A stretch of 64,000 nt of DNA from Peptococcaceae bacterium CEB3 (GTDB lineage Bacteria > Bacillota > Desulfitobacteriia > Desulfitobacteriales > Desulfitobacteriaceae): positions 248,001 through 312,000 of the forward strand of contig LDXJ01000062.1 of assembly GCA_001029295.1 (NCBI GenBank). Direction: 5' to 3'. A model generated the notes under the pieces. It saw only the letters and a program-made list of their open reading frames with translations. It had not been told where the DNA came from and ran no database searches. The position numbers were made by a program, and so were the translations under genes. Shown here one piece after another: positions 42,991 through 51,108 of this stretch (its first letter is position 1; each line of letters begins with the position of its first letter).

Positions 42991-44460
42991 ATGGATGTTG
43001 CACGCTTTGCCTTTTACCAGCTGGGTGAAAGCGCCGGACGCGCCATGGGGTGTGCCGACTTTTCCATGCTCGTGAAGATCCTGGGCACTCTGGGTTTGGG
43101 TGACCTCCAGATCGACTGGAAAAATAACCGACCCGTGTTTCGTTTGTCCGGGCAAGGCAGGCCAAGATCCGCAGCCGCTACGGTCTCCTGCTTTTTCCAG
43201 GCGGGTTTTTTGGCCGGGTGCTTAGAGAGCTTTTGGCGGGATAAAGTCGTAGTCGAAGAAAGCAGGTGCCTGAGTTTGGGTGACAGCTGTTGTGAATTTT
43301 CTGTCGCTCCGGACTCCCAATGGCCCAGTTCTGCTTTTTGTGCTTCTACACCGGGGGTTATCGTCGGGCAGGTCGATAAGGTGGCTGTCCGTTCCTTTTT
43401 AGATTTACAGAAACAGTGGTTGCAAGCGGCTGGGATGACGGCTACGGCTGGGGTCAGTCCACCCAAAAGAGCGGAGAAGAATAATTCATCTTCTCCGGTT
43501 TTTACCCTCCAAGATCTGAAAGGGATATCTCAAAGTATGGTCGATTTGAAGCAAATGGCCGCCAGGGCAGCTCGTTCGGATTTCACGGTCCTGATCCAAG
43601 GGGAGTCAGGTACCGGTAAGGAACTGTTGGCTCAAGCTATCCACCATATGAGCCGGCGGGCGCAGGGGCCCTGGATCAGCCTTAATTGCGCCGCCGTCCC
43701 CGAAAATCTTTGGGAAGCCGAGTTCTTTGGTTTTGAGGAAGGTTCATTCACAGGGGCGAAAAAAGGCGGCAATCCGGGTAAACTCGAACTCGCGCATGGC
43801 GGGACGCTCTTTCTGGATGAAATCGGCGACATGCCCCTGGCGATGCAGGCCAAATTGCTGCGGGTTCTGCAATATGGAGAAGTGCAAAAACTGGGCAGTG
43901 TTCACCGCTTGGCGGTGGATGTCCGTTTAATTGCGGCGTCCAATAAAAATCTGACGCGACTGGTAGAGGAGGGTGGGTTCCGAGAGGACCTTTATTATCG
44001 GCTCAATGTCATCCGGCTGGAAATTCCACCTCTGCGCGAGCGGCCGGAGGATATTCCGGTTCTTGCCCTGCATATCCTGGAAAAGCTCAGCGGGAAATAT
44101 CCCGAGGGTTCAAAGAGGATCACGCCTGCCGCCTTGGGGCGTTTGCAGCAATATGTCTGGCCGGGAAACGTGCGGGAGCTGGAAAATATTATGGAAAGAG
44201 CTTTTTCTTTGATTGACGGCGAGCTCATCGACTTGGAGGATCTCCTGGCCTTTCTGCCTGGGAACCTCACTTCTCCGGCCGGCCGGGTGGGCGGTTCGCT
44301 CAAAGAGAGTTTGGCGGGAATTGAACGCGAGTTAATCCTGGAAGCGATTGAAGCGGCCGCAGGCAACCGTACCCAGGCGGCACGGATTTTGGGCCTCTCC
44401 CGTTCCACCCTCCACGTCAAATTGAAGCAGCACAATATAGTTTGGGAAGACGAGCCTTAG
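42991..44460 (+). CDS. Sigma-54-dependent activator with V4R sensor domain
   Basis: A 489-residue enhancer-binding protein. Residues ~1-120 match the V4R/XylR-type ligand domain (FFQAGFLAGCLESFW, SLGDSCCEFSV), which in relatives binds small hydrophobic or metal-linked signals; four cysteines make a metal or redox input plausible. The AAA+ domain has Walker A GESGTGKE, the sigma-54 loop GSFTGA, Walker B LFLDEIGD and RLNVIRLEIPPLRER. The C-terminal Fis helix-turn-helix ends NRTQAARILGLSRSTLHVKL. It is followed by tandem dyads and a sigma-54 promoter for the hdr/mvh operon, which it most likely controls. Confidence 0.92.
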   Translation: MDVARFAFYQLGESAGRAMGCADFSMLVKILGTLGLGDLQIDWKNNRPVFRLSGQGRPRSAAATVSCFFQAGFLAGCLESFWRDKVVVEESRCLSLGDSCCEFSVAPDSQWPSSAFCASTPGVIVGQVDKVAVRSFLDLQKQWLQAAGMTATAGVSPPKRAEKNNSSSPVFTLQDLKGISQSMVDLKQMAARAARSDFTVLIQGESGTGKELLAQAIHHMSRRAQGPWISLNCAAVPENLWEAEFFGFEEGSFTGAKKGGNPGKLELAHGGTLFLDEIGDMPLAMQAKLLRVLQYGEVQKLGSVHRLAVDVRLIAASNKNLTRLVEEGGFREDLYYRLNVIRLEIPPLRERPEDIPVLALHILEKLSGKYPEGSKRITPAALGRLQQYVWPGNVRELENIMERAFSLIDGELIDLEDLLAFLPGNLTSPAGRVGGSLKESLAGIERELILEAIEAAAGNRTQAARILGLSRSTLHVKLKQHNIVWEDEP

Positions 44461-44506
44461 GCGCAAACGAATAGGCAGAATAATGAGGGAACTGATTATT
44501 CGGAAT

Positions 44507-44545
44507 TGTCCGGATTTCTGGACGGGGTGTCCGAAAAACCGGACA
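44507..44545 (+). promoter_or_regulatory. Tandem upstream activator sites for the V4R activator
   Basis: Two dyads of the form TGTCCG-N6-CGGACA. The second (44528-44545) is perfect; the first (44507-44524) has a degenerate right half (TGGACG). Their centres are 21 bp apart, two helical turns, and ~200 bp upstream of the -24/-12 promoter, the classic enhancer layout. Confidence 0.75.
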
Positions 44546-44569
44546 GTTTAGCCTGCCGCCACAGTCAAG

Positions 44570-44596
44570 TCTCCTCCGAAAAGGGGAGATTTTTTT
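44570..44596 (+). terminator. Intrinsic terminator after the activator gene
   Basis: TCTCCTC, loop CGAAAA, GGGGAGA, then TTTTTTT. A second, partly similar GGGGAGATTTTTGCTTGTCAC segment lies near 44649. Apart from the activator sites and promoter, the 44461-44783 gap holds nothing else. Confidence 0.75.
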
Positions 44597-44732
44597 GTCT
44601 GTCAGTCCCCAAGTGTGCCTTCGCTCGACCTATCTCTGCTCTTTACGAGGGGAGATTTTTGCTTGTCACTGCCCGGGCGGTACCGGCAAATGCCAAGAAA
44701 GGTCTGCGGTCGGGCGGCATAAGCCCGGTTTA

Positions 44733-44749
44733 GTGGCATGGATCTTGCA
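44733..44749 (+). promoter_or_regulatory. Sigma-54 (-24/-12) promoter of the hdr-mvh operon
   Basis: GTGGCATGGATCTTGCA matches TGGCAYR-N4-TTGCA exactly, with 10 bases between GG and GC. The predicted start near 44760 lies 24 bases before the hdrC ATG. Confidence 0.8.
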
Positions 44750-44783
44750 CCCCTGCCATGGGATAAAGAGAGGAGGGAGGCCC

Positions 44784-45356
44784 ATGACAGAGGAACTGCC
44801 GGTCCTGCAGGAGGGGAGCTTGGATCCGGATTTTAAGCGCCTAATTGAGACCCTGTCCGGTGCCCAAAACCTCAATGCCTGCATCCAATGCGGGACCTGC
44901 TCCGGTTCCTGCTCGTTCAGCGAGCGGATGACGCATACACCCCGCCGCTTGCTGGAGATGGTGCGGGCCGGGATGCGGGAGGAGGTTCTGAACAGCGACA
45001 CCTACTGGTACTGCACTTCATGTTATTACTGTACTGTACGCTGTCCGCGGGGAATTAATCTGACCGAAGTCATGTATGCCCTCAAACACCTGGCGATTTC
45101 CGTAAACAAAGACAAAAACGCGGCTTTTTACGATTGTTTCGGGTCTGTCCTGCAAAGCTACGGCCGGCTGTATGAAAACGGACTGCTGCTAAGACTCGCT
45201 TTAAAGACGGATCCCCTCATGCTGGTCGCTTACGGTCCTATCGGGGTGAAGATGTTTCTTAAGGGCAAACTCAATATTTTGCCCAGCCGGGTGCGAGCCC
45301 TTGCGGAGATCCGGCGGCTTTATGAAAAAGTGGGGGAAATGGAGGAAAAAATATGA
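44784..45356 (+). CDS. hdrC: Heterodisulfide reductase subunit C
   Basis: A 190-residue iron-sulfur protein with two [4Fe-4S] motifs: CIQCGTCSGSC near residue 37 and CTSCYYCTVRCP near 78. HdrC relays electrons from HdrA to the HdrB active site. GAGAGGAGGGAGG precedes the ATG. It is the first gene of a seven-gene operon behind a sigma-54 promoter, and its stop overlaps the hdrB start by 4 bases (ATGA). The substrate of the complex in a non-methanogen is unknown, probably a disulfide or a protein partner. Confidence 0.93.
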   Translation: MTEELPVLQEGSLDPDFKRLIETLSGAQNLNACIQCGTCSGSCSFSERMTHTPRRLLEMVRAGMREEVLNSDTYWYCTSCYYCTVRCPRGINLTEVMYALKHLAISVNKDKNAAFYDCFGSVLQSYGRLYENGLLLRLALKTDPLMLVAYGPIGVKMFLKGKLNILPSRVRALAEIRRLYEKVGEMEEKI

Positions 45357-46231
45357 ATTATGCCTATTACCCGGGTTGCTCCCTCCATGCCACGGCTCGC
45401 GAGTACGATGAGTCAACCCGGGCGGTTTTTGAAAATCTGGGGATAGGCCTGCGGGAGATCGAGGATTGGAACTGTTGCGGGGCCACCGCCCTGCCTTCCA
45501 CCAGCTACCTCTTTTCCCTCGTCGTTCCCAGCCGCAATCTCGCTCTGGCCGAGGAGACGGGGCAAGACGTGGCGGTAGCCTGCAATTCCTGTTTCGTCAC
45601 TTTGCGCCGGGCGAAGTCCGTCTATGAAGAGAATCCGCTCTGGCGGGCCAAGATTCAGGAAGCCATGGGCGCCATTGGCCGAAGTTTTGCAGCCAGAGTG
45701 CAGATTAGGCATGTCCTCGACATTGTGGTCAACGATGTGGGCCTAGACCGGATAGCCGAGACGGTGCGCAGGCCTTTGCGGGGTTTAAAAGTCGTACCTT
45801 ACTACGGTTGCCAGATTGCCCGGCCGAAAAACGAATTTGCTCATCCCGAACTGCCCACGGAAATGGACCGCCTCTTGGAGGTCTTGGGGGCGAAGGTTCT
45901 GCGCTATGATCACAAGACGAAATGCTGTGGCGGTGCCTTGATGACGACGAAACCCGACGCCGTGTTGGAGCTGGAAAAGGAACTTTTAGGCGAAGCGGAT
46001 CTACGGGGGGCGGAGGCTATGGTCGTGAGCTGTCCGCTTTGCCAGTTCAACCTGGATGCCTATCAGGACAAAGTCAATAAACGGTTTCAAACAAACTATA
46101 ACATCCCGGTGATCTATTTCACTCAGCTTCTGGGAGTGGCCCAGGGGTTAGCCCCGAAAAAGCTCGGTTTGAAACGGAATCTTGTTCCACTGAGGGGACT
46201 CCTGCACAAGTATTACGGGGAGGTGATCTAA
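45353..46231 (+). CDS. hdrB: Heterodisulfide reductase subunit B
   Basis: A 292-residue catalytic subunit with two CCG domains. The first carries YYPGCSLHA, DWNCCGATAL and ACNSCF; the second YYGCQIARP, TKCCGGALMTT and SCPLCQFNLD. In HdrB these cysteines hold a pair of non-cubane [4Fe-4S] clusters that cleave a disulfide. All ligand positions appear present, so it should be catalytically competent. It overlaps both neighbours by 1-4 bases. Confidence 0.94.
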   Translation: MNYAYYPGCSLHATAREYDESTRAVFENLGIGLREIEDWNCCGATALPSTSYLFSLVVPSRNLALAEETGQDVAVACNSCFVTLRRAKSVYEENPLWRAKIQEAMGAIGRSFAARVQIRHVLDIVVNDVGLDRIAETVRRPLRGLKVVPYYGCQIARPKNEFAHPELPTEMDRLLEVLGAKVLRYDHKTKCCGGALMTTKPDAVLELEKELLGEADLRGAEAMVVSCPLCQFNLDAYQDKVNKRFQTNYNIPVIYFTQLLGVAQGLAPKKLGLKRNLVPLRGLLHKYYGEVI

Positions 46232-49200
46232 TGGCAGAGGAGATTAGGACCGGGGTCTATGTCTGCCATTGCGGCACAAACATTGCGGATAAAGTGGATG
46301 TCCAGGCTGTGAGCAAATTCGCCGGAACCCTGCCTGGCGTAACGGTCAGCCGCGATTATAAGTACATGTGCTCGGATCCCGGACAGGATCTGATCAAGAA
46401 AGATATTAAAGAATTGGGGCTGAACAGGGTGGTCGTCGCCTCTTGTTCTCCCCGCATGCACGAACCGACTTTCCGCCGCGCGCTGGCAGCCGCGGGACTC
46501 AACGGATACCTCTTTGAGATGGCTAACATCCGGGAGCAAGTTTCCTGGGTAAGCAGTAATCCCCTGCAGGCGACGGTTAAAGCCAAATCCCTTGTTTCCG
46601 GCGCGGTGCGCAAGGTCAGATACAACCGCCCTCTGGAGGAAAGGTATGCCCCGGTCAATCCAAACGTGTTGATTGTGGGCGGCGGGGTGGCCGGCCTGGA
46701 AGCCGCTTTGAAAATAGCGGAGTCGGGAAACCAAGTCTATCTTGTGGAGAGGGAGGCCTCTTTGGGCGGCAATATGGCGAAGTTTGACAAGACCTTTCCG
46801 ACCCTGGATTGTGCCGCCTGCATTTTGACCCCGAAAATGGTTGAGGCCGGCCAACATGAAAAGATCAAACTCCTTACTTACAGTGAAGTGACTCAGGTCG
46901 ACGGATTTATCGGCAACTTCCAGGTCAAAGTCCGGCAAAAAGCGCGCTATGTTGATGTGGACAAATGCACCGGCTGCGGCGACTGCGAGCAGGTCTGTCC
47001 CGTCAATACGGTGGACAGATTTAACGAAGGGTTGAGCGAGCGCAAGGCTATTTTCAAGGAATTTCCCCAAGCTGTCCCCAATGTCTATCAAATAACGAAG
47101 AAGGGGACGGCCCCCTGCCGTCTGACCTGCCCGGCCGGGGTCAATGTGCAGGGATATATGGCCTTGACCCGCCAGGGCAAGTACAGTGAAGCGCTGGCTT
47201 TAATCAGGGAGGCTATGCCCTTGCCGGCTGTTTGTGGTCGCGTGTGTTTCCATCCCTGTGAAGGGGAATGCCGGCGGGGTGACCTGGATCAACCGGTGGC
47301 CATCAATGCGGTAAAGCGTTTCCTGGCGGATCATGAAGCGAAAAACGGGTCCGTTCCACCCGTGTCAGCCCCTGCCAGCGGGCGGAAGGTGGCTATTGTC
47401 GGGGCCGGCCCGGCCGGTTTGGCGGCGGGCTATTATTTGAGCAGAGCCGGGCACGAGGTGGTCGTCCTGGAGGGAAAAGCGGAAGCCGGCGGGCTGCTTC
47501 GCTACGGTATTCCTGAATACCGTCTCCCTAAAGATATTCTCCGGTGGGAAATCGACCAGATCAGCCGGGACGGTGTGAGCGTCAGGATCAACCAATGGCT
47601 GGGGCGGGATTTCACCCTGGAAAAATTGCGCCAGGAATACGATGCGGTTTTTCTGGCTTTAGGCACGTCCAAGGAGCAAACCTTGGGTATTCCGGGCGAG
47701 GAGCTGCAGGGAGTTGTCAGCAGCCTCAAATTCTTGGAATCCGCCAACACGCGGGCGGAGAGCGTCAGCGGCCGGGTGTTAGTCATCGGCGGCGGCAATG
47801 CCGCGGTGGACGCCGCCCGTACGGCTTTGCGGCTGGGGGCCCAAAGCGCGGAAATCATTTACCGGAGAACCCGGAACGAGATGCCGGCTTTTGCCGAGGA
47901 AATCCGGGAGGCGGAAAAGGAGGGTGTAAAATTCCGCTTTCTCACCGCTCCCATGCGAGTCGTGGGTCGGGGCGGCCGGGTGCAAGCCTTGGAGTGCCAA
48001 CCGCGGCAGTTGGGAGAAGTGGATGCCGGTGGCCGGCGCCGGAGCATTCCTGCCTCAGGCCCCAATGTGCTCTTAGAAGCGGAGTTAATCCTGGTCGCCG
48101 TGGGTCAGAAGGTGGAACTTCCGGCCTCCTTGGCCGGTAAAGTGGCTCTTGGCGCCAGGGGAACGGTTCTGGTGGATGAATATGGGCAGACGAGCAGCCC
48201 GGGGGTATTCGCCGGCGGGGACTTGGTGAGCGGACCCTCGAGCATGGTGGAGGCGATTGCGGCCGGGAAAGAGACCGCCCGGGTTATTGACGCGTTCGTG
48301 CGCGGTCAGGCGCTGCCGGGGCCTGTTCCCAAACCCCAACCCCTGCCCCAACCCGCCAACCCGGATAGATTTTACAAGGCCGCCCGGCATGAGCCGGCCC
48401 AGCTGGAACCGGAAAAGCGGCGCGGCTTGAGTGCGGAGATCACGGTCACCCTGAGCGAGGAAGAGGTTCTGGATGAGGCCAAGCGTTGTTTGGATTGCGG
48501 GGTCTGTTCGGAATGTCAGGAGTGCGTCAAAGTTTGCCAAGCTGGGGCGATTGATCACGGGATGCAGGATGAAGAAGTGGAATTAGAAGTGGGCAATATC
48601 ATCCTGGCCACGGGCTATGAAACCCTTGATCCCAGCCTCGGCGTGCAGTGGGGTTATGGGCGCTTTCCCAATGTTCTGACCGGTTTGCAGTTTGAGCGCT
48701 TGAGTAATGCTTCAGGACCTACCTTGGGCAGGATCGTCCGGGAAGACGGGCGAGAGCCTGAAGCTGTCGCTATCTTGCACTGTATCGGCAGCCGGGACAA
48801 GAACTACAAAGAATACTGTTCCCGGGTCTGCTGCATGGCCAGCCTTAAATTCGCCCACCTGGTCAAAGACAAGACGAAGGCTAGAGTGTACGAATTTTAT
48901 ATCGACATGCGGGCCTATGGCAAGCAGTACGAAGAATTTTACAACCGGGTTCAGGATGAAGGGGTAAATTTCATCCGGGGTAAAGGAGCCGAGGTTCTGG
49001 AAAAAGACGGGCGTCTGGTGATCCGGGCCGAAGATACGCTTTTGGGTGTTTTCCGGGAGGTCCCGGTGGACATGGTCATCCTGAACACGGCGCTCACGCC
49101 CCGGTCCGACGCCGACGCGGTGGCCCGCCTCTTCACGATTCAGCGCAGTGCCGACGGTTTCTTCCTGGAATCTCATCCCAAATTGGAACCGATTAAAACG

Positions 49201-49563
49201 GCGACAGACGGTATCTATTTGGCTGGGGCCTGCCAGGCACCGAAGGATATTCCCGACACGGTGGCCCAAGCGGCCGGGGCGGCGGCGGAAGCCTTGGAGA
49301 AAATCTCGGCCGGCCGGGTGCGGATTTCCCCCATCACCGCTTACTGTCTGGAAGAACTTTGTTCCGGTTGCAAGACCTGCATTCCCCTCTGCCCCTATAA
49401 TGCCATTACATTTTCGGAAGAGAAAAAAGTCGCGCTCTACAATGAAGCGCTCTGCAAGGGCTGCGGCACCTGTGTGGCCTCCTGTCCTTCCGGAGCGGCC
49501 CACATGCGTAACTTTGAAGAGGAGCAGATGCTGGAGATTATCGAGGGGGTGTGTGCGCTGTGA
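46231..49563 (+). CDS. hdrA: Heterodisulfide reductase subunit A with inserted GltD/NfnB-like NAD(P)H module
   Basis: An 1110-residue flavoprotein, far longer than usual HdrA (~650). HdrA sequence comes first: VYVCHCGTN at the N-terminus, FAD loop VGGGVAGLEAAL at ~149 and a ferredoxin motif CTGCGDCEQVCP at 247-257. From ~290 to 695 lies a complete glutamate-synthase-small-subunit-like unit: cysteines CRLTCPAGV and CGRVCFHPCEGEC, FAD loop VGAGPAGLAAGYYL, NAD(P)H loop IGGGNAAVDAARTA and GGDLVSGPSSMVEAIAAG. HdrA resumes at ~750 (CLDCGVCSECQECVKVC) and ends with two [4Fe-4S] motifs (CSGCKTCIPLCP, CKGCGTCVASCP). Two FADs plus an NAD(P)H site suggest that NAD(P)H joins H2, ferredoxin and the HdrB substrate in bifurcation (inference). 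Confidence 0.93.
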   Translation: MAEEIRTGVYVCHCGTNIADKVDVQAVSKFAGTLPGVTVSRDYKYMCSDPGQDLIKKDIKELGLNRVVVASCSPRMHEPTFRRALAAAGLNGYLFEMANIREQVSWVSSNPLQATVKAKSLVSGAVRKVRYNRPLEERYAPVNPNVLIVGGGVAGLEAALKIAESGNQVYLVEREASLGGNMAKFDKTFPTLDCAACILTPKMVEAGQHEKIKLLTYSEVTQVDGFIGNFQVKVRQKARYVDVDKCTGCGDCEQVCPVNTVDRFNEGLSERKAIFKEFPQAVPNVYQITKKGTAPCRLTCPAGVNVQGYMALTRQGKYSEALALIREAMPLPAVCGRVCFHPCEGECRRGDLDQPVAINAVKRFLADHEAKNGSVPPVSAPASGRKVAIVGAGPAGLAAGYYLSRAGHEVVVLEGKAEAGGLLRYGIPEYRLPKDILRWEIDQISRDGVSVRINQWLGRDFTLEKLRQEYDAVFLALGTSKEQTLGIPGEELQGVVSSLKFLESANTRAESVSGRVLVIGGGNAAVDAARTALRLGAQSAEIIYRRTRNEMPAFAEEIREAEKEGVKFRFLTAPMRVVGRGGRVQALECQPRQLGEVDAGGRRRSIPASGPNVLLEAELILVAVGQKVELPASLAGKVALGARGTVLVDEYGQTSSPGVFAGGDLVSGPSSMVEAIAAGKETARVIDAFVRGQALPGPVPKPQPLPQPANPDRFYKAARHEPAQLEPEKRRGLSAEITVTLSEEEVLDEAKRCLDCGVCSECQECVKVCQAGAIDHGMQDEEVELEVGNIILATGYETLDPSLGVQWGYGRFPNVLTGLQFERLSNASGPTLGRIVREDGREPEAVAILHCIGSRDKNYKEYCSRVCCMASLKFAHLVKDKTKARVYEFYIDMRAYGKQYEEFYNRVQDEGVNFIRGKGAEVLEKDGRLVIRAEDTLLGVFREVPVDMVILNTALTPRSDADAVARLFTIQRSADGFFLESHPKLEPIKTATDGIYLAGACQAPKDIPDTVAQAAGAAAEALEKISAGRVRISPITAYCLEELCSGCKTCIPLCPYNAITFSEEKKVALYNEALCKGCGTCVASCPSGAAHMRNFEEEQMLEIIEGVCAL

Positions 49564-50078
49564 GTGAGCTTACGACGGGTTCTGCGCCTGCGGGTTCTCC
49601 GCCTGAATATGAACCGAAAATCATCGGTTTTCTCTGTAATTGGTGTGCCTATACGGCGGCTGATTTAGCCGGGATCGCCCGCATCAAATACCCGGACAAT
49701 ATCCGCATCGTCCGGGTGATGTGCACCGGCCGGGTGGAGCCGACCTTTGTTCTCAAAGCCCTCTCGGCCGGGGCGGATGCCGTGTTGGTGGCCGGGTGCC
49801 ATCCGGGTGGCTGCCATTATCAGGAGGGCAACTACAAAGCCTACAAACGCACGCTGTTACTCCAAAACATGCTGCCTCAATTTGGGATCGAGAAGGAGCG
49901 CTTTCGGTTGGAGTTTGTCGCCAGCAGCGAAGGGGAGAAATTTGCTCGCGTGGTGGGAGAAATGGTAGCCAAGATCAAGGAGTTGGGGCCGCTGTCCGGC
50001 GCCGGGGTAAGACTGGCCGCTTTGGATGGCTTCTTCACCGAGAAGGAAAGGATAGAAGGAGGGGTGAACCTTGGCTGA
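49560..50078 (+). CDS. mvhD: Hydrogenase/Hdr linker subunit MvhD ([2Fe-2S])
   Basis: A 172-residue MvhD/FlpD-family protein that wires the hydrogenase to HdrA. Conserved cysteines are visible in FLCNWCAYTAADLAG, VMCTGRVEPTF and GCHPGGCHYQEGNYKA, which ligate a [2Fe-2S] cluster. GTG 49560 overlaps the hdrA stop (GTGA) and GAGGGGG lies upstream. Its own end overlaps mvhG by 8 bases. The position between hdrA and mvhG matches methanogen and clostridial Mvh-Hdr operons. Confidence 0.92.
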   Translation: MSELTTGSAPAGSPPEYEPKIIGFLCNWCAYTAADLAGIARIKYPDNIRIVRVMCTGRVEPTFVLKALSAGADAVLVAGCHPGGCHYQEGNYKAYKRTLLLQNMLPQFGIEKERFRLEFVASSEGEKFARVVGEMVAKIKELGPLSGAGVRLAALDGFFTEKERIEGGVNLG

Positions 50079-51108
50079 CAAATTGAAGTTTGCCTTCTAC
50101 TGGAACGCCAGTTGTGGCGGCTGTGAGATCGCGGTTCTCGACATCAACGAAAAGATCCTCGATGTGGCCGCCCTCGCAGACATCGTGCTCTGGCCGGTCG
50201 CTCTTGATTTCAAGTATCACCATGTTCAGGCCCTTCCCGACAACTCAATTGATGTCAGCTTCATCAACGGTTCGATCCGCAATTCGGAACAGAAGGAAAT
50301 TGTAGAATTGCTACGGCAAAAAAGCAAAGTCGTGGTGGCTTTCGGCTCCTGTGCCCATCTGGGGGGAATTCCGGCTCTGGCCAATTTGCGCAGCCGGGCG
50401 GAAATATTCGAGCGGGCTTATCGGGAAACACCCAGCACAGTGAATCCGGAAAATGTTCTGCCCCAGCCGCGTACTCGGGTTGCGGAAGGAGAATTGGAAC
50501 TTCCTGTCTTCTTCGATCACGTCTACCGCCTGGACGAGGTCATTCCGGTGGAATACTACGTCCCCGGCTGTCCGCCCACGCCGAAAATGATCGTTGAAGC
50601 CGTGACGGCCATTGCCGAAGGGAAACTGCCGCCGGTGGGTTCGGTTTTCGGCGGCACGACGACCGTGTGCGACTCTTGCCGGCGCACCAAGGAGGAAAAG
50701 AAGGTCAAGGCCTTTCACCGTATTCACGAAGTGGAGGCCGATCCGGAGCGGTGTTTTCTGGAGCAGGGAATAATCTGTGCCGGTCCGGCCACGCGAGATG
50801 GCTGCGGTACGCTCTGCCTCAATGCCAACATGCCTTGCCGGGGTTGCTTCGGTCCTCCCGACGGGGTTGCCGATCAAGGGGCACGCCTTTTGTCCGCTCT
50901 GGCCACATTGGTGGACAGCAAAGATTTGGATGAGATTCAGGGGTTAATCGACCAAGTGGTCGACCCCGCCGGCTATTTTTATCGTTTCGGGATGTCCAGT
51001 TCTCTGCTGAAACACAAAGTCCTGCGGCCAGAAGAAGCCGGCGCCCAGCAGGCGGAGACAAAAGCCCAAGTGGCGGCCGCCGGCCAGGAAGGGAGGGGGG
51101 CCCGGTGA
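50071..51108 (+). CDS. mvhG: [NiFe] hydrogenase small subunit MvhG
   Basis: A 345-residue electron-transfer subunit of a group 3 [NiFe] hydrogenase. The proximal-cluster cysteines are in WNASCGGCEIAVLD, FGSCAHLGG and YYVPGCPPTP. The C-terminal half has more ligands (TVCDSCRRTK, CFLEQGIICAGPAT, GCGTLCLNANMPCRGCFGP) for the medial and distal clusters. No Tat signal is present, so it is cytoplasmic. It starts at TTG behind AGGAGGGG and overlaps mvhA by 4 bases. The last ~30 residues are Ala/Gln/Glu-rich and non-conserved. Confidence 0.93.
   Translation: MADKLKFAFYWNASCGGCEIAVLDINEKILDVAALADIVLWPVALDFKYHHVQALPDNSIDVSFINGSIRNSEQKEIVELLRQKSKVVVAFGSCAHLGGIPALANLRSRAEIFERAYRETPSTVNPENVLPQPRTRVAEGELELPVFFDHVYRLDEVIPVEYYVPGCPPTPKMIVEAVTAIAEGKLPPVGSVFGGTTTVCDSCRRTKEEKKVKAFHRIHEVEADPERCFLEQGIICAGPATRDGCGTLCLNANMPCRGCFGPPDGVADQGARLLSALATLVDSKDLDEIQGLIDQVVDPAGYFYRFGMSSSLLKHKVLRPEEAGAQQAETKAQVAAAGQEGRGAR

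Noticed and set aside
46228-47091. Long minus-strand frame (287 codons) opposite hdrA
   Set aside because: The plus strand encodes unmistakable HdrA with matching motifs; the antisense frame has no ribosome site or similarity.
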